Assembly: GCF_041146795.1 (NCBI RefSeq)
Contig: NC_135172.1
Location: 40,296,623-40,360,622 of the forward strand
Length of the DNA: 64,000 nt
From: Maylandia zebra
Lineage: Eukaryota; Chordata; Actinopteri; Cichliformes; Cichlidae
Direction of reading: 5' to 3'
Below are positions 47,103-56,440 of this stretch, in pieces. The position numbers and the translations under genes were made by a program. The notes under the pieces were generated by a model. That model was not told the origin of the DNA. It did not search any database and saw nothing but the letters and a program-made list of their open reading frames with translations. Positions within the stretch are counted from its first letter, which is position 1. The number at the start of each line of letters is the position of its first letter.

Positions 47103-47639
47103 GTGGGGTATCTCGAGATGTTAGTGGAAAAGCAGTTTATTTTTTTACTTTGCTTTTCTGTTTTCCATGTATTCTATTTTATTTATTTTTACATGTTCGA
47201 AATCAAAAACAGTCAAATGCTCAAATATTTTTTTGGACATGGAAAAATAAAACTCCCCTGGGACAGTATTCATTTCTCATATCTACGATCACTTCTGATC
47301 TTATACTTGGGTCACCTTAAAGGACGCGTGCAGCAAGAAGACCAATATCTGTTTAAAACTATTCTGTCGGGACGAATGGTGAGCATAGAAAATGAAGAAA
47401 GGACATCATTGGCAGACTTGCTCCAACGCTGCAGGCTTGGGACTGTTAATATGTTTATAAAAGAAAAGAGAGAAATACTCCACATATTTCTGACACTCCC
47501 TGCAAGGTACCAAGTGATCAGGGCTGGGGCAAAAGCGCAGCTCTGGGGTTGGCAATGGCACACCAAGGAAAAAGGGGGGAGGGGGATTAAGGAGTTCTGG
47601 CTCACCTTTTTGCATCACTGTAAGTATTTAATGATATAA
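47103..47639 (+). other. Unassigned 178-codon open frame
   Basis: Starts with a hydrophobic stretch (FIFLLCFSVFHVFYFIYFYM), then a more ordinary-looking segment with SLADLLQRCRLGTVNMFIKE and LPARYQVIRAGAKAQLWGW. No splice sites or homology are recognised. It is longer than its non-genic neighbours but not beyond chance in AT-rich DNA. It could be a degenerate mobile-element gene. Antisense to a possible noct 5' intron. Confidence 0.2.
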
Positions 47640-50037
47640 TATTAAATAACATTACCTACAGAGAAAGTTTTCAGCTAAAATAACAGATAGAAAGCAACTC
47701 ATTCAATTTTGAGAGACAGACTCCCCCTCATCTACCTCACAGTGGTTTGGTCCACTTCTTACCTTTACCTAATGCCTTTACTTTGCAAATTGTAATTGTG
47801 CATTCATCTAGATATTCAATAGTAAAAGTAGATCTATTTTTGCTGCTGTTCACCTGCATCAGCTGAACTTTTATCGGTACATAAATCTGGTTTCAAATGT
47901 TTTCTCTTTATATAATGTCTCTAGATACTTTTTATGTGGCAGCCTGTATTTTTCCAACCTGCCAAATGCATAGAAAGAAAAGCTGCACCTATGGCAGTGC
48001 ATCTGCACCGGACTGCATCAGGCAGCTGCAACTAATAAAACGACCAGTCTGCAGGCAGATGATGGTAATAACTATAATGCAGAACACCAGGTGTATATTT
48101 TATATTTCTGTGCAAAAGCATTAAGAACATATCAACATCTAAAGGCAATTAGGTGAAAAGTGGAAAAACAAATCCGACAGAATCATTAGAACGACGGCAA
48201 TTTAGCTGGAAGAACCAGATCTAGTATTTTGAAACACCTCAAATTAAACGCAAACAGATAAACACCGGTGCTGGAAAATGACTGTGTAAACACATGGAAC
48301 CAAATTATACTGAGCACACATGAACACATTTTTTTTTAATAATCAAAAAAATTTGAAAAAAAAAAAAAGTTTGAATCTTGTAGAAATCGGTCGGGCTACA
48401 TTAAATCTGAGGATGGACAGTTTCAGAGTACTAGCTGAAGTTTCTATATCCACATGTGGTGTAAAATTGTGTGGAATTAACACATGTCCAAACATAACTC
48501 AGTTTAAAGTCAAATATAATATAAAGGACGGGGATTTGCAGGGATAGTAACCTATAGTTACCTAACGTCTGTACTTTGCAAATTGTAAACACCGGATGTA
48601 CAGATCTTTTATTGATTTTTTTAATAGATTTATTGTTTGTTATTTTTCCAAACTACATTTTATTCACTCTGTTACTTTTCTGTGGAATCTTTGCTACTGT
48701 GTGGCTGCTGCATTGTTACAGAGCAGCTGTTTATAGAAGCAGGAGCTCGGTGCACATTAAAATCATCATGCTTCTTTTCTAGTAGAAATTCTTCCGAGTT
48801 GGTAGCTGTCTACACCACATCAGATGTTCTGTGAGCCCACAAAACCACATTTGTCGTAGTTTATCAATAACAACAAAACATCTAATTTTAGAGGATGACT
48901 CACACCTGCACGCTGACCATGCACAACCCATACCTTAAGCTTATCACAGCTGATTTTAACAAAGAGGAAGTCATTTTTAACTGTAGCAGAATCACGAACA
49001 TCAAGATCACTGAGCATTCACGTGCACGCCGCTGTGTGGTCAGGATGACTCACATCCTGTAGACGACCTGTAGTAAATCTATGTAACTGTGACTAAGTGC
49101 ACGAGTGTTGGCAGGAGGGAGGGGCCAGAGAGTTGTCACTGGATCCTCTGGTGGTGTATTGACATTTCCATATTGAGGGCAGCTGCCTTGTCAGATTTCT
49201 GTGAGGGGGATTTTATGAGTTTGTGCCTTTTAGAGGAGCTGAAACAGCTTTAACTACGTGTGTGATCTTGTGATGTGAACGCACCACTGCTGCTTTTAAG
49301 TTAAATTAGGAAACATTTGAAAGGTTCAACATAACAGAGTCTGATGGTCCGGGGCCAATAAAAACTTGTTAGATCTGTCTGGGCCAGTGATGGGGATTCC
49401 ACTGAAGGATGTGTCTGACAGGCCCTCACTAATAAATAGTTTTTTCCCATTATTTTTACCTTAAGATAACAGAAAGGTGCTTCATCAAAACCACATGCAC
49501 GGTCAGTTAAATATAACGAGAAGAATGTTTTTAGCTGCCTACACCCACCAGTAGTTTGTCTTACACGGTAAGAGCGTCTTAAAAAGAAGCTAAAATGAAA
49601 GCAGTCTGTATGCGTTTCAGTTTGACAGTTTGTGTCGTAGACATAACTTTGCTGCAGGCTTTAACGTCTATCCAGCTGAGAAACATTTTTATCTCTTTTT
49701 AACTCTCTGTGTTACACTAAGCCACTCTGAACTACGCTTTAAGCTTTCTCTCATGGGTATTTTTATACATTTTTCTAGTATCATTTCATGAGGGGCCATT
49801 TTTAAATTGCATTATCTAGAAAACTATAGTTTTCTAGAAAAAAAAAAAAATCAACACAAAGTCAGTTTAAATTTCATGGATATATCCAGAGGTTAGGGAA
49901 CATGAGCCATTGTTTTGGATTCACAAAGTACAACAGGTGCTGGAGAGACACCGAGACAACCCCAATTACTGTAGGGAGTGGTTCAGCTGGTGACCACAGA
50001 CCATCACTCTCTCCTCAGCCCTGTCCTCTTCACTTCC

Positions 50038-50134
50038 TGATAGCATGAAACGGTACCTCCGATCCATTCAGGTTACACAGGTAGTCTGAATGGATCGGAG
50101 GTCCCCTGGTATGGCACATCCACACATGCTATCA
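50038..50134. repeat. Nested inverted repeat able to form a long hairpin
   Basis: Inner arms are a perfect 17-bp match (50055-50071 with 50086-50102) around a 14-base loop. Outer arms are a perfect 10-bp match (50038-50047, TGATAGCATG, with 50125-50134). Confidence 0.85.
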
Positions 50135-51294
50135 CAACCAGGCTTGCAGAGTCTCTCAGCACAGGAGAGGCCAAGAGACGGGCAGTAACACAAGGAGAGT
50201 TGGACAATAGCTTAGCAGGGCTTCAGCCCAGCAGAGGGATGAGAAGACGGAGGAAGAGAATTCCCAGAGGCCTGCAAAACAACCTCCAGCTTGCTCATGT
50301 GCATGCTTATGGTCTAACTGTCACAAACAGATTGCATGGAGGTGGAATGAGGGCCTTTAGTGAGCCGTGTGGTCACAGCCCAGAAACATTTTTTGTTTAC
50401 ATTTGGGTCAATTGTGTCAACATTTAGATGTTCAGGCAGGAAATTGAGACTTTGGCCATTTGTTGAATTGAGGTGAGACGTTTAGCTGCAGCACAGCATT
50501 TCCTAGACTCCATTCTCAGAGTTGCAGCGGTTTTTTTGGCAGAAGGCTCGGCTGTGAGTTACGGGGAAACTACGTGACCAGAGATCTCTTATTAGCTTGC
50601 TCTGTTTTCCAACTACTGAGCTGGCATGTTCTGGGCTATGAAAGAGGCTGGGTAAGAGCAAAGTCAGAAATCTCTGGTTTTGCTCTTACATCAGGATACA
50701 AAACTATGAGTGTCTGTCAAATTCAGGATCATCCTTTGAGCTGTTGGAAGCTCCCTGTCAGTTACCCTGGTTTTCTTTTCTTAATCCTTTTGGTTAAACG
50801 AAGTTTAATGTGGACCAAATTACATTGAGAAAGGTACGACATGTATTTAAACATGTTAACAAACACGGCCTTTAGTGAAACTGAATTTAGCACTCCTGCC
50901 TTAGTAACGATAAAATATCTTAAATGTAAGATGAGAACATCAGCATTTGTGTCTTTGTACATCTTGTTATGACTGATAACATTACATTTGAGCCGTGTGT
51001 GTCCTTCAGCTGAAGCCAATCGTTAAAAAAAGGATTAACTTTCGACAACAACAGTTTGAGGTAGTGATGAAATCTACCGTTTGTGAAGCAATATCTCAGA
51101 AAAGAACAGCTTGTATTGTGGCATCAGATACACCACACACAGAATCCTGAACACGAGATAAGCAGATTCATTTAGAGACAAAGATATTAAAAACATGAAC
51201 AAAACTGTCTAAATATAAACGAAGGTCCAGCCAAAGCACAAAGCTACAGATACCTTAGGTCAAAGTAAAGTTTACTTCTGGGCTTTTTGGAGAC

Positions 51295-51500
51295 TTACCT
51301 TCTTCACTGGAATAAAATGACGACTTCCTCTTAAAACTGACTTTTTGGCAGCTGCAGCCTTGTTTTTCGTTCCGTCTTAGTAAACCAGTATTTAGCCCTC
51401 TGAGTACGTGCCTCTGGATACATGTGTGTGCATGTTTTTGTTGAGAGGAAGTACAAGTGGGTGTGTGTTTGACCCTGTAACTGCGGGGAAAGGTCACGCT
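51295..51500 (-). promoter_or_regulatory. noct: Possible distal noncoding first exon of noct
   Basis: On the minus strand a strong donor GTAAGT follows 'tccagtgaagaag' near 51295, leaving phase 1 relative to an open frame that starts after a TAG near 51515. No ATG occurs in that frame, so it would be 5' UTR, with translation from the conserved Met in the exon at 44320. The phase also fits the second noct exon. It may instead be an unrelated donor. Confidence 0.25.
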
Positions 51501-51868
51501 GAGGAAAAGCCAGATCTATTCTGCCATCTGCTGGTAGGAGTCACACAGGAAATGATTTGTATTTGTGAAAGTGCATGAGAAGTGCAATTATGCCCATCTC
51601 GCAAACAAAAACTACTTTCAAAAATTCATCAGCTCCATAAGTTCAGTTTTAAATTGGACCGAGCACCACCTCTGGTAACATTTTTCAGATAATTGTGTCA
51701 AGAAACAAAGTGAACCAACCACAACAAAAAAGTATTTCAAATTATCTTCATCTTATACCAAACTTTTTTTTTGTCCACATTACAGGTTAATATCAGGCTC
51801 AAACGTTGCCTGTGCACAGACAGCAGGCTGACATCCTGAAGTCAGTCCACTTGTCATCCTGGATAAAG

Positions 51869-54085
51869 TCAGCTGCATAGTTTCGCTGTGGTCTTGTCTC
51901 CCAGTCGTTTGCTGAAGTCGAGCATTTGTTGGTGAAGGAGCGTGCTAATGTTTCCTAACTGCTGTTTCCGATTCTTCAGATGGTCAAGCAGAGAACTAAT
52001 CGACATGAACAGGACGCCTTCACTGCTCTCGTGGTCCTGGGTTAACATTAAATCCTCCGCCCAGGCTTGCTGTAAGCTTTCCCATAATGCCTCTGTGTCT
52101 TGCCTGAACTTCTGAGCCTCCTGCCAGTATTTGTGCGTCTCCAGTTTGGCTGTTTCGATGTCCTCCGTCATCTGACTGATATGGAACTGCAGCCTGCTGT
52201 TCTCCATGGTGACTTGCTCCAGTTTCACACCACAGTCGTAGATGCCCACCTCCACGGCTCTCAGCTCAGATGCCTGTCTGTGGAGCGTGTTGATGTGGCA
52301 CGTTTGCAGCCCCTCCAGCTCAGCCTTCATTTCCTCTTTGGGCTGAAGGAGTTCACTGGTTTTCTCCTTCAGTGCCTGAATTGAAAGCTCCATCTCACTC
52401 CTCCTCTTCCTCAGCTCATTGAGAAGCTCTTCCAGCCTGTGGTGCCTGTTCTGCTCATCGCTCCACTCGGCCTCCACCTTCTTCAGAATCTTTTCCTTCT
52501 CCTCCACCTCCCTCTGCTTCTCCTTAACACTCTGAGCAACCTTGTCGACGTCAGTGGTGAGCTGCTGTAACTCCTGGCTCTGCCGGCTCTCGATTCTTTC
52601 GTACTCCTCCTTGGACCGGGTCACATGCCTCATCAGGAGGCTGGCATCAGTGGTCTTGGGCTCCTGCCTCAGGAGCGCTTCTTTTTTTTGAAGCAGCTCC
52701 TCATATCTTCTCTGGGTACTACTAATGTCAGATGTCATTTTCTCAATATGCTCCTCCTGTTTCCTCTTTGCCTCCTTCAGGAGCTGCAGGAGTTGCTCTT
52801 TCTCCTCCTGAAGCCAGCCCACATTCTTTTCTCCTGCATCCATATTGCTGCGTAGCTCTTCCTGATTCCTCTCAACGAGACGCTTGTTAATTACATCAGT
52901 TTCCTTGAGCTCTTTGACCTGCTTCTCCATCTCTTTGATCTCCCTGCCATGCTTTATGATGGAGGCAATACGCTCCTCCAGTTGCAGCCTGGACCACTCC
53001 AGCTGCTTGGAGATCTGCTGATGCTCAGCCCTGACCAAGTTCTCTTTAGTGTGCCGATGCTTGAACACCTCACAGACCTGAGTCAGGGCTGCCTCTAAAT
53101 GCTGTTTTGATGCTCTGCCCTCCTTTATTTTACTGTCCATTGTGACGATTTCCTCTTGCAAGTTCTGCACAGTGAGGCTGAAGGCTTCCTCCAACTCATG
53201 CAGTTCCTCCTTCAGCAGATCCCTCTGTTGCCTCAGCTCCCGTTGCTTTTGGACTTCCCCTTCCAGCTGCTCCTCATGATGGTGCCGTGACACATTCAGT
53301 CTGTGTATGTTGTTCTCGACCTTACCCAACTCATCCATCAGCTCATCCAGCCGTCCCTGGGCTTTGTCTTTCTTGTTGGTAATGCTATCCAGCTCTCTTC
53401 TGCTACTCCTGTTCAGGTGGTTTTGCTGCTCTGTCTGCTCCTCAACATTGCTCACCTCTTCCAAGAGGTCATTTCTTTTCACGGAGGAGGCTTGTCTCTC
53501 CAGCTTCATGTTCTGCTCCAGGGTTAATCTGTCCTGCTCGACGCCGGCAATGCAGGACTTCAGCTCCTCTATATTCTCCCACGTCATGTTCAGCTGCATC
53601 TGTGAGCTGTACTTTAGGGAAAGTAGATCATTCAGAGTAGCCATGATGGTATCATGGTTAGCCTTCGCCTGATCCCGCTCCAGGTACAGGGACTTGTTTT
53701 GGCTGAGAAGGGATTCCTGCATTTTCGTAGCTTCTTCTTGGAGCTGAGAGACTGCACTGAGATCTTTGCACAGTTGCTGGATCTCCTCGGCATTTGATGC
53801 TCGCGCCGCTGCTACATCAGCCATGATCTCCTTGCTCATTCGTTCACGCATGTTGCTGATCTGGTGTCTCAGTTTGCTGTTTTCTATGCTTTCCACTTCC
53901 AAGTGTTCACGAGCAGCACGCCTGTCTGCCTCCAGCTCGCTGACAGCAGTCGTTATCTCCATCAGGTGGAGGCTGGCCTCAGGTGCGAACGGTACCTCCT
54001 CCTCTTTCAGGTATTCGTCCAGCTCCTTTAAACGCTCCAGAACCACCATAACCGATGAAAAGTCGGGCACCAGTGAAGAAGCCAT
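51869..54085 (-). CDS. Intronless coiled-coil protein, possibly CCDC175
   Basis: A single uninterrupted 738-residue frame on the minus strand (ATG at 54085). The start (MASSLVPDFSSVMVVLERLK) is followed by EEEVPFAPEASLHLMEI, then almost continuous heptad-rich coiled coil (Leu, Glu, Lys, Gln dominant; segments such as RRELDSITNKKDKAQGRL) to a C-terminus FSKRLGDKTTAKLCS. No catalytic domain or membrane segment. General layout and the N-terminal PFAPEA/IENSKLRHQI region remind me of CCDC175, a testis-biased protein, but this is from memory. Long coiled-coil genes are usually multi-exon, so an intronless copy suggests retroposition or intron loss. A T9 run on the plus strand at 51764-51772 (A9 on the coding strand) lies about 95 bases past the stop. 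Confidence 0.8.
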   Translation of the reverse strand: MASSLVPDFSSVMVVLERLKELDEYLKEEEVPFAPEASLHLMEITTAVSELEADRRAAREHLEVESIENSKLRHQISNMRERMSKEIMADVAAARASNAEEIQQLCKDLSAVSQLQEEATKMQESLLSQNKSLYLERDQAKANHDTIMATLNDLLSLKYSSQMQLNMTWENIEELKSCIAGVEQDRLTLEQNMKLERQASSVKRNDLLEEVSNVEEQTEQQNHLNRSSRRELDSITNKKDKAQGRLDELMDELGKVENNIHRLNVSRHHHEEQLEGEVQKQRELRQQRDLLKEELHELEEAFSLTVQNLQEEIVTMDSKIKEGRASKQHLEAALTQVCEVFKHRHTKENLVRAEHQQISKQLEWSRLQLEERIASIIKHGREIKEMEKQVKELKETDVINKRLVERNQEELRSNMDAGEKNVGWLQEEKEQLLQLLKEAKRKQEEHIEKMTSDISSTQRRYEELLQKKEALLRQEPKTTDASLLMRHVTRSKEEYERIESRQSQELQQLTTDVDKVAQSVKEKQREVEEKEKILKKVEAEWSDEQNRHHRLEELLNELRKRRSEMELSIQALKEKTSELLQPKEEMKAELEGLQTCHINTLHRQASELRAVEVGIYDCGVKLEQVTMENSRLQFHISQMTEDIETAKLETHKYWQEAQKFRQDTEALWESLQQAWAEDLMLTQDHESSEGVLFMSISSLLDHLKNRKQQLGNISTLLHQQMLDFSKRLGDKTTAKLCS

Positions 54086-54216
54086 ATGTGACTACGTTTT
54101 GGAGCGTGTTAGCGGCACTCCGAGCCGTATACGGAGCGTTTCAAACAGATGCTCGCTGGCACGGATGACTTGTGTGTGCTGTCGTCGGGGTAACAGCTAC
54201 CCCCCCTGTCTGCTAC

Positions 54217-54221
<5 letters not shown>

Positions 54222-54248
<27 letters not shown>
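54222..54248 (+). repeat. Poly-A tract, 27 bases
   Basis: Uninterrupted A run on the plus strand, 137-163 bases upstream of the coiled-coil gene's start codon. Not preceded by an AATAAA. Confidence 0.9.
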
Positions 54249-54250
<2 letters not shown>

Positions 54251-54446
54251 CTGGTGGAGTCAGTCCAAAATCCTAAGCTATTTAACCCACGATATTTGTT
54301 TGATTCATTTTATTAAGTAAAGCCTTCACCTGAAGCCTTTTCTGCAGCGTTAAAGTTCATACAGCAGCTAGCAATCGCCGATAACTTATGAGCGCTGTCG
54401 CCAGGGCAACGGTGTCCCCATCGCTACTAGCTCTACGGCAACCCGG

Positions 54447-54454
54447 TGACGTCA
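54447..54454. promoter_or_regulatory. CRE palindrome upstream of the coiled-coil gene
   Basis: TGACGTCA, 362 bases upstream of the ATG, in a CpG-richer segment (54360-54500). Testis genes are often driven by CREM through such sites; here this is inference. Confidence 0.4.
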
Positions 54455-54499
54455 GCACGCTCGAAGCTACCTATCAGCCAAGTGCTAACCGCCAGAAAA

Positions 54500-55895
54500 T
54501 AGCCCCAGGAAAACAAAGCAAGTTTGGCGAAGTCAGTGTTTGAAACGTGAATAGAAAAAATACTGTGTGCCCCCGGTCCCAAAATTTAAATGCTACAACT
54601 GTCAGCAGTGGGGTATGGTGCTTACCTACCTGGCGTACCCGATTTGGGGGTGATGTTTGGGTTCAGTCAGAAGGACCACAGCTAACATCCAACGCAGGCA
54701 GGGAGGCCGGCCACAGCTGCCTGGGTTGCCAGATTTTACGGTTTCACGTAGGGTTTCTGCTGCCTCTCATTTAGCCCGAGTAATATTAAATGCCTAATGG
54801 GGCCTAACACACACACACAGAGCGAGAGAGAGGAAGAAAATAGATGGATGGATGATAAATAGATCTGTTGTCATGATGGGTATTCATATTAAAAAAAGTG
54901 TAGCTGACCCTTGTAATCCACAAGGCTTCAAACCTGTCAAAGTGCTTGGTTTCTGTGGGTTTTTCTATTCCCAGCTCTGTGTGATTACAAGGACAGTCAA
55001 TATTCCTAATACGGTCATGTCAGGAAACCCCCACCCACCCGCTTTCAAATAAGCCAATCAAGAGAAAGCTGGTTTCAATAAAGGCATTGGTGAGCTACAA
55101 CAGTTTTTATTTCAACCCGTCAATAATATGCTGCAGCTTTCGCCAGATCTCACCCTAGCTGAGCACTTTATAGCCGATTTTGAACCAAGGTGATGGTGCT
55201 TCCTACCATCATCATCATCATAATATAGCGTGAGAGGAAATATCTTGCGAAAAACTTTTTTTTCCTATGTAAACTTTGTGCATATTTCAGCTTTTTTCTC
55301 GTCTGCACAAACCATTAAAAAAATCTTTTACTCTCACCGTGTGTTTATACACCACTCTGCACATAATTATGAGTTATTATTGATCTCTGACTCTCTTCCA
55401 AAGCATGTTTTTTTTGTCCTGTCTCCCTCCCCTCAGCCCCAACCAGATGACTGGCCCTCCCTGAGCCTGGTTCTGCTGGACGTTTCTTCCTGTTGAAAGG
55501 GAGTTTTTCCTACTTACTGTCGCCAAAGTGCTTGCTCATAGGTGGTCATCTGATTGTTGGGGTTTCTCTGTATTATTATAGGGTCTTAACCATACGAGGC
55601 AACTGTTGTTGTTGTGGCACTATATAAATAAAACGTCTACCTTTTATCAGAAGCTCCAGAATCTAACAAGTACTAACATAATACATGAAATAAAATTACA
55701 TGGATAGTTCTTTTTTTTTAATGTGTGACAATCATTTGATAATTTGTAGCATGCAATGGCAATATCAGGAAAAAAAATCCTGTAGTAGGACAGCATCAGG
55801 TCAAGCACAGCCCATGTCTGCAGCACTGGTCCTCAGGACTCCTGGGTTTTTGGTACCCTTTTGCAGCTGCCCGCTTTACACACACACACAATTTT
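54500..55895. other. Intergenic, with dispersed repeat copy 3
   Basis: No supported gene. A minus-strand candidate donor near 54630 lies beside a short frame, without further support. Copy 3 of the dispersed repeat occupies 55365-55640. Confidence 0.45.
55365..55640 (+). repeat. Dispersed repeat, copy 3 of 3 (best preserved)
   Basis: Contains 'aaagggagtttttcctact', 'gccaaagtgcttgctcatag', 'ggtcatctgattgttggggt' and 'gcactatataaataaaac'. It ends like other teleost short elements. The other copies are at 3040 and 40075. Confidence 0.7.
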
Positions 55896-55897
55896 AC

Positions 55898-56098
55898 CTT
55901 TACGCTGGCTTTGATAGCTGTTTTCCTCCTTAACCTTTTCCGAGGTTTGTGGAGACTGTGTTTATCTTTATAGGCAGTCGGTGTTTTTGCCGGCGTATTG
56001 AGAACAAGATGTGGCAACACTCGGCCGTCGCAGTGTGCTGTCGTCAGTCTACAGAGAAAGACGTAAAAAGCCCAGAAATAGAGCAGGTAGAAGGCCAT
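55898..56098 (-). CDS. Possible first coding exon of a secreted or membrane protein (unidentified)
   Basis: Minus-strand ATG at 56098 opens a 67-codon frame that ends at a plausible donor (AAG then GTAAAA, donor at 55897). The product begins with a hydrophobic run (MAFYLLYFWAFYVFLC), a possible cleavage region RLTTAHC, and a very basic segment HKPRKRLRRKT. It resembles a signal peptide followed by a furin-type site, but no downstream exon was found in the 1.8 kb before the coiled-coil gene. It lies head-to-head with the gene at 56441, 343 bases apart. Confidence 0.25.
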
Positions 56099-56440
56099 GC
56101 GGTCCCACTGGCTGCAGTTCTGTGTGTGTTTAAACAAAAGCTGTGGACGCTCTTTGACCGGTTTCTCATTTTAAAACCAAACTGAGAGCTGTGAGATTTT
56201 TTTCACATCTTTGAAGGGAAGTGATTTATTAAAAACACGTGTCGTACACATGCCTGCAGTCAGGAACTTTTAAGATATTGATTGGTATCTGCTGCTTTTA
56301 CTTTTAGAAAGAAGGTTTTCGCCGTCATTGACCTGAATCTGTGCGGTACAAGAGCGTTGCATGTAATCAGGTGGTGTAGTTTTCCTGTCTATGCATCGCA
56401 GATCTGGTAGCGGGGCTGCAGGCTGCAGAGCTACAGAAAC

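Larger units (their letters stand above)
45837..51294 (-). other. Stretch between noct exon 1 and a possible distal first exon
   Basis: About 5.5 kb with no confirmed exon. It includes the GA-rich tract, the open frame at 47103-47639, two pairs of short direct repeats (46991/47905 and 47765/48558) and the large inverted repeat at 50038-50134. Confidence 0.4.

Noticed and set aside
53303-54320. Plus-strand frames opposite the coiled-coil gene
   Set aside because: Antisense shadows of a 738-codon gene.
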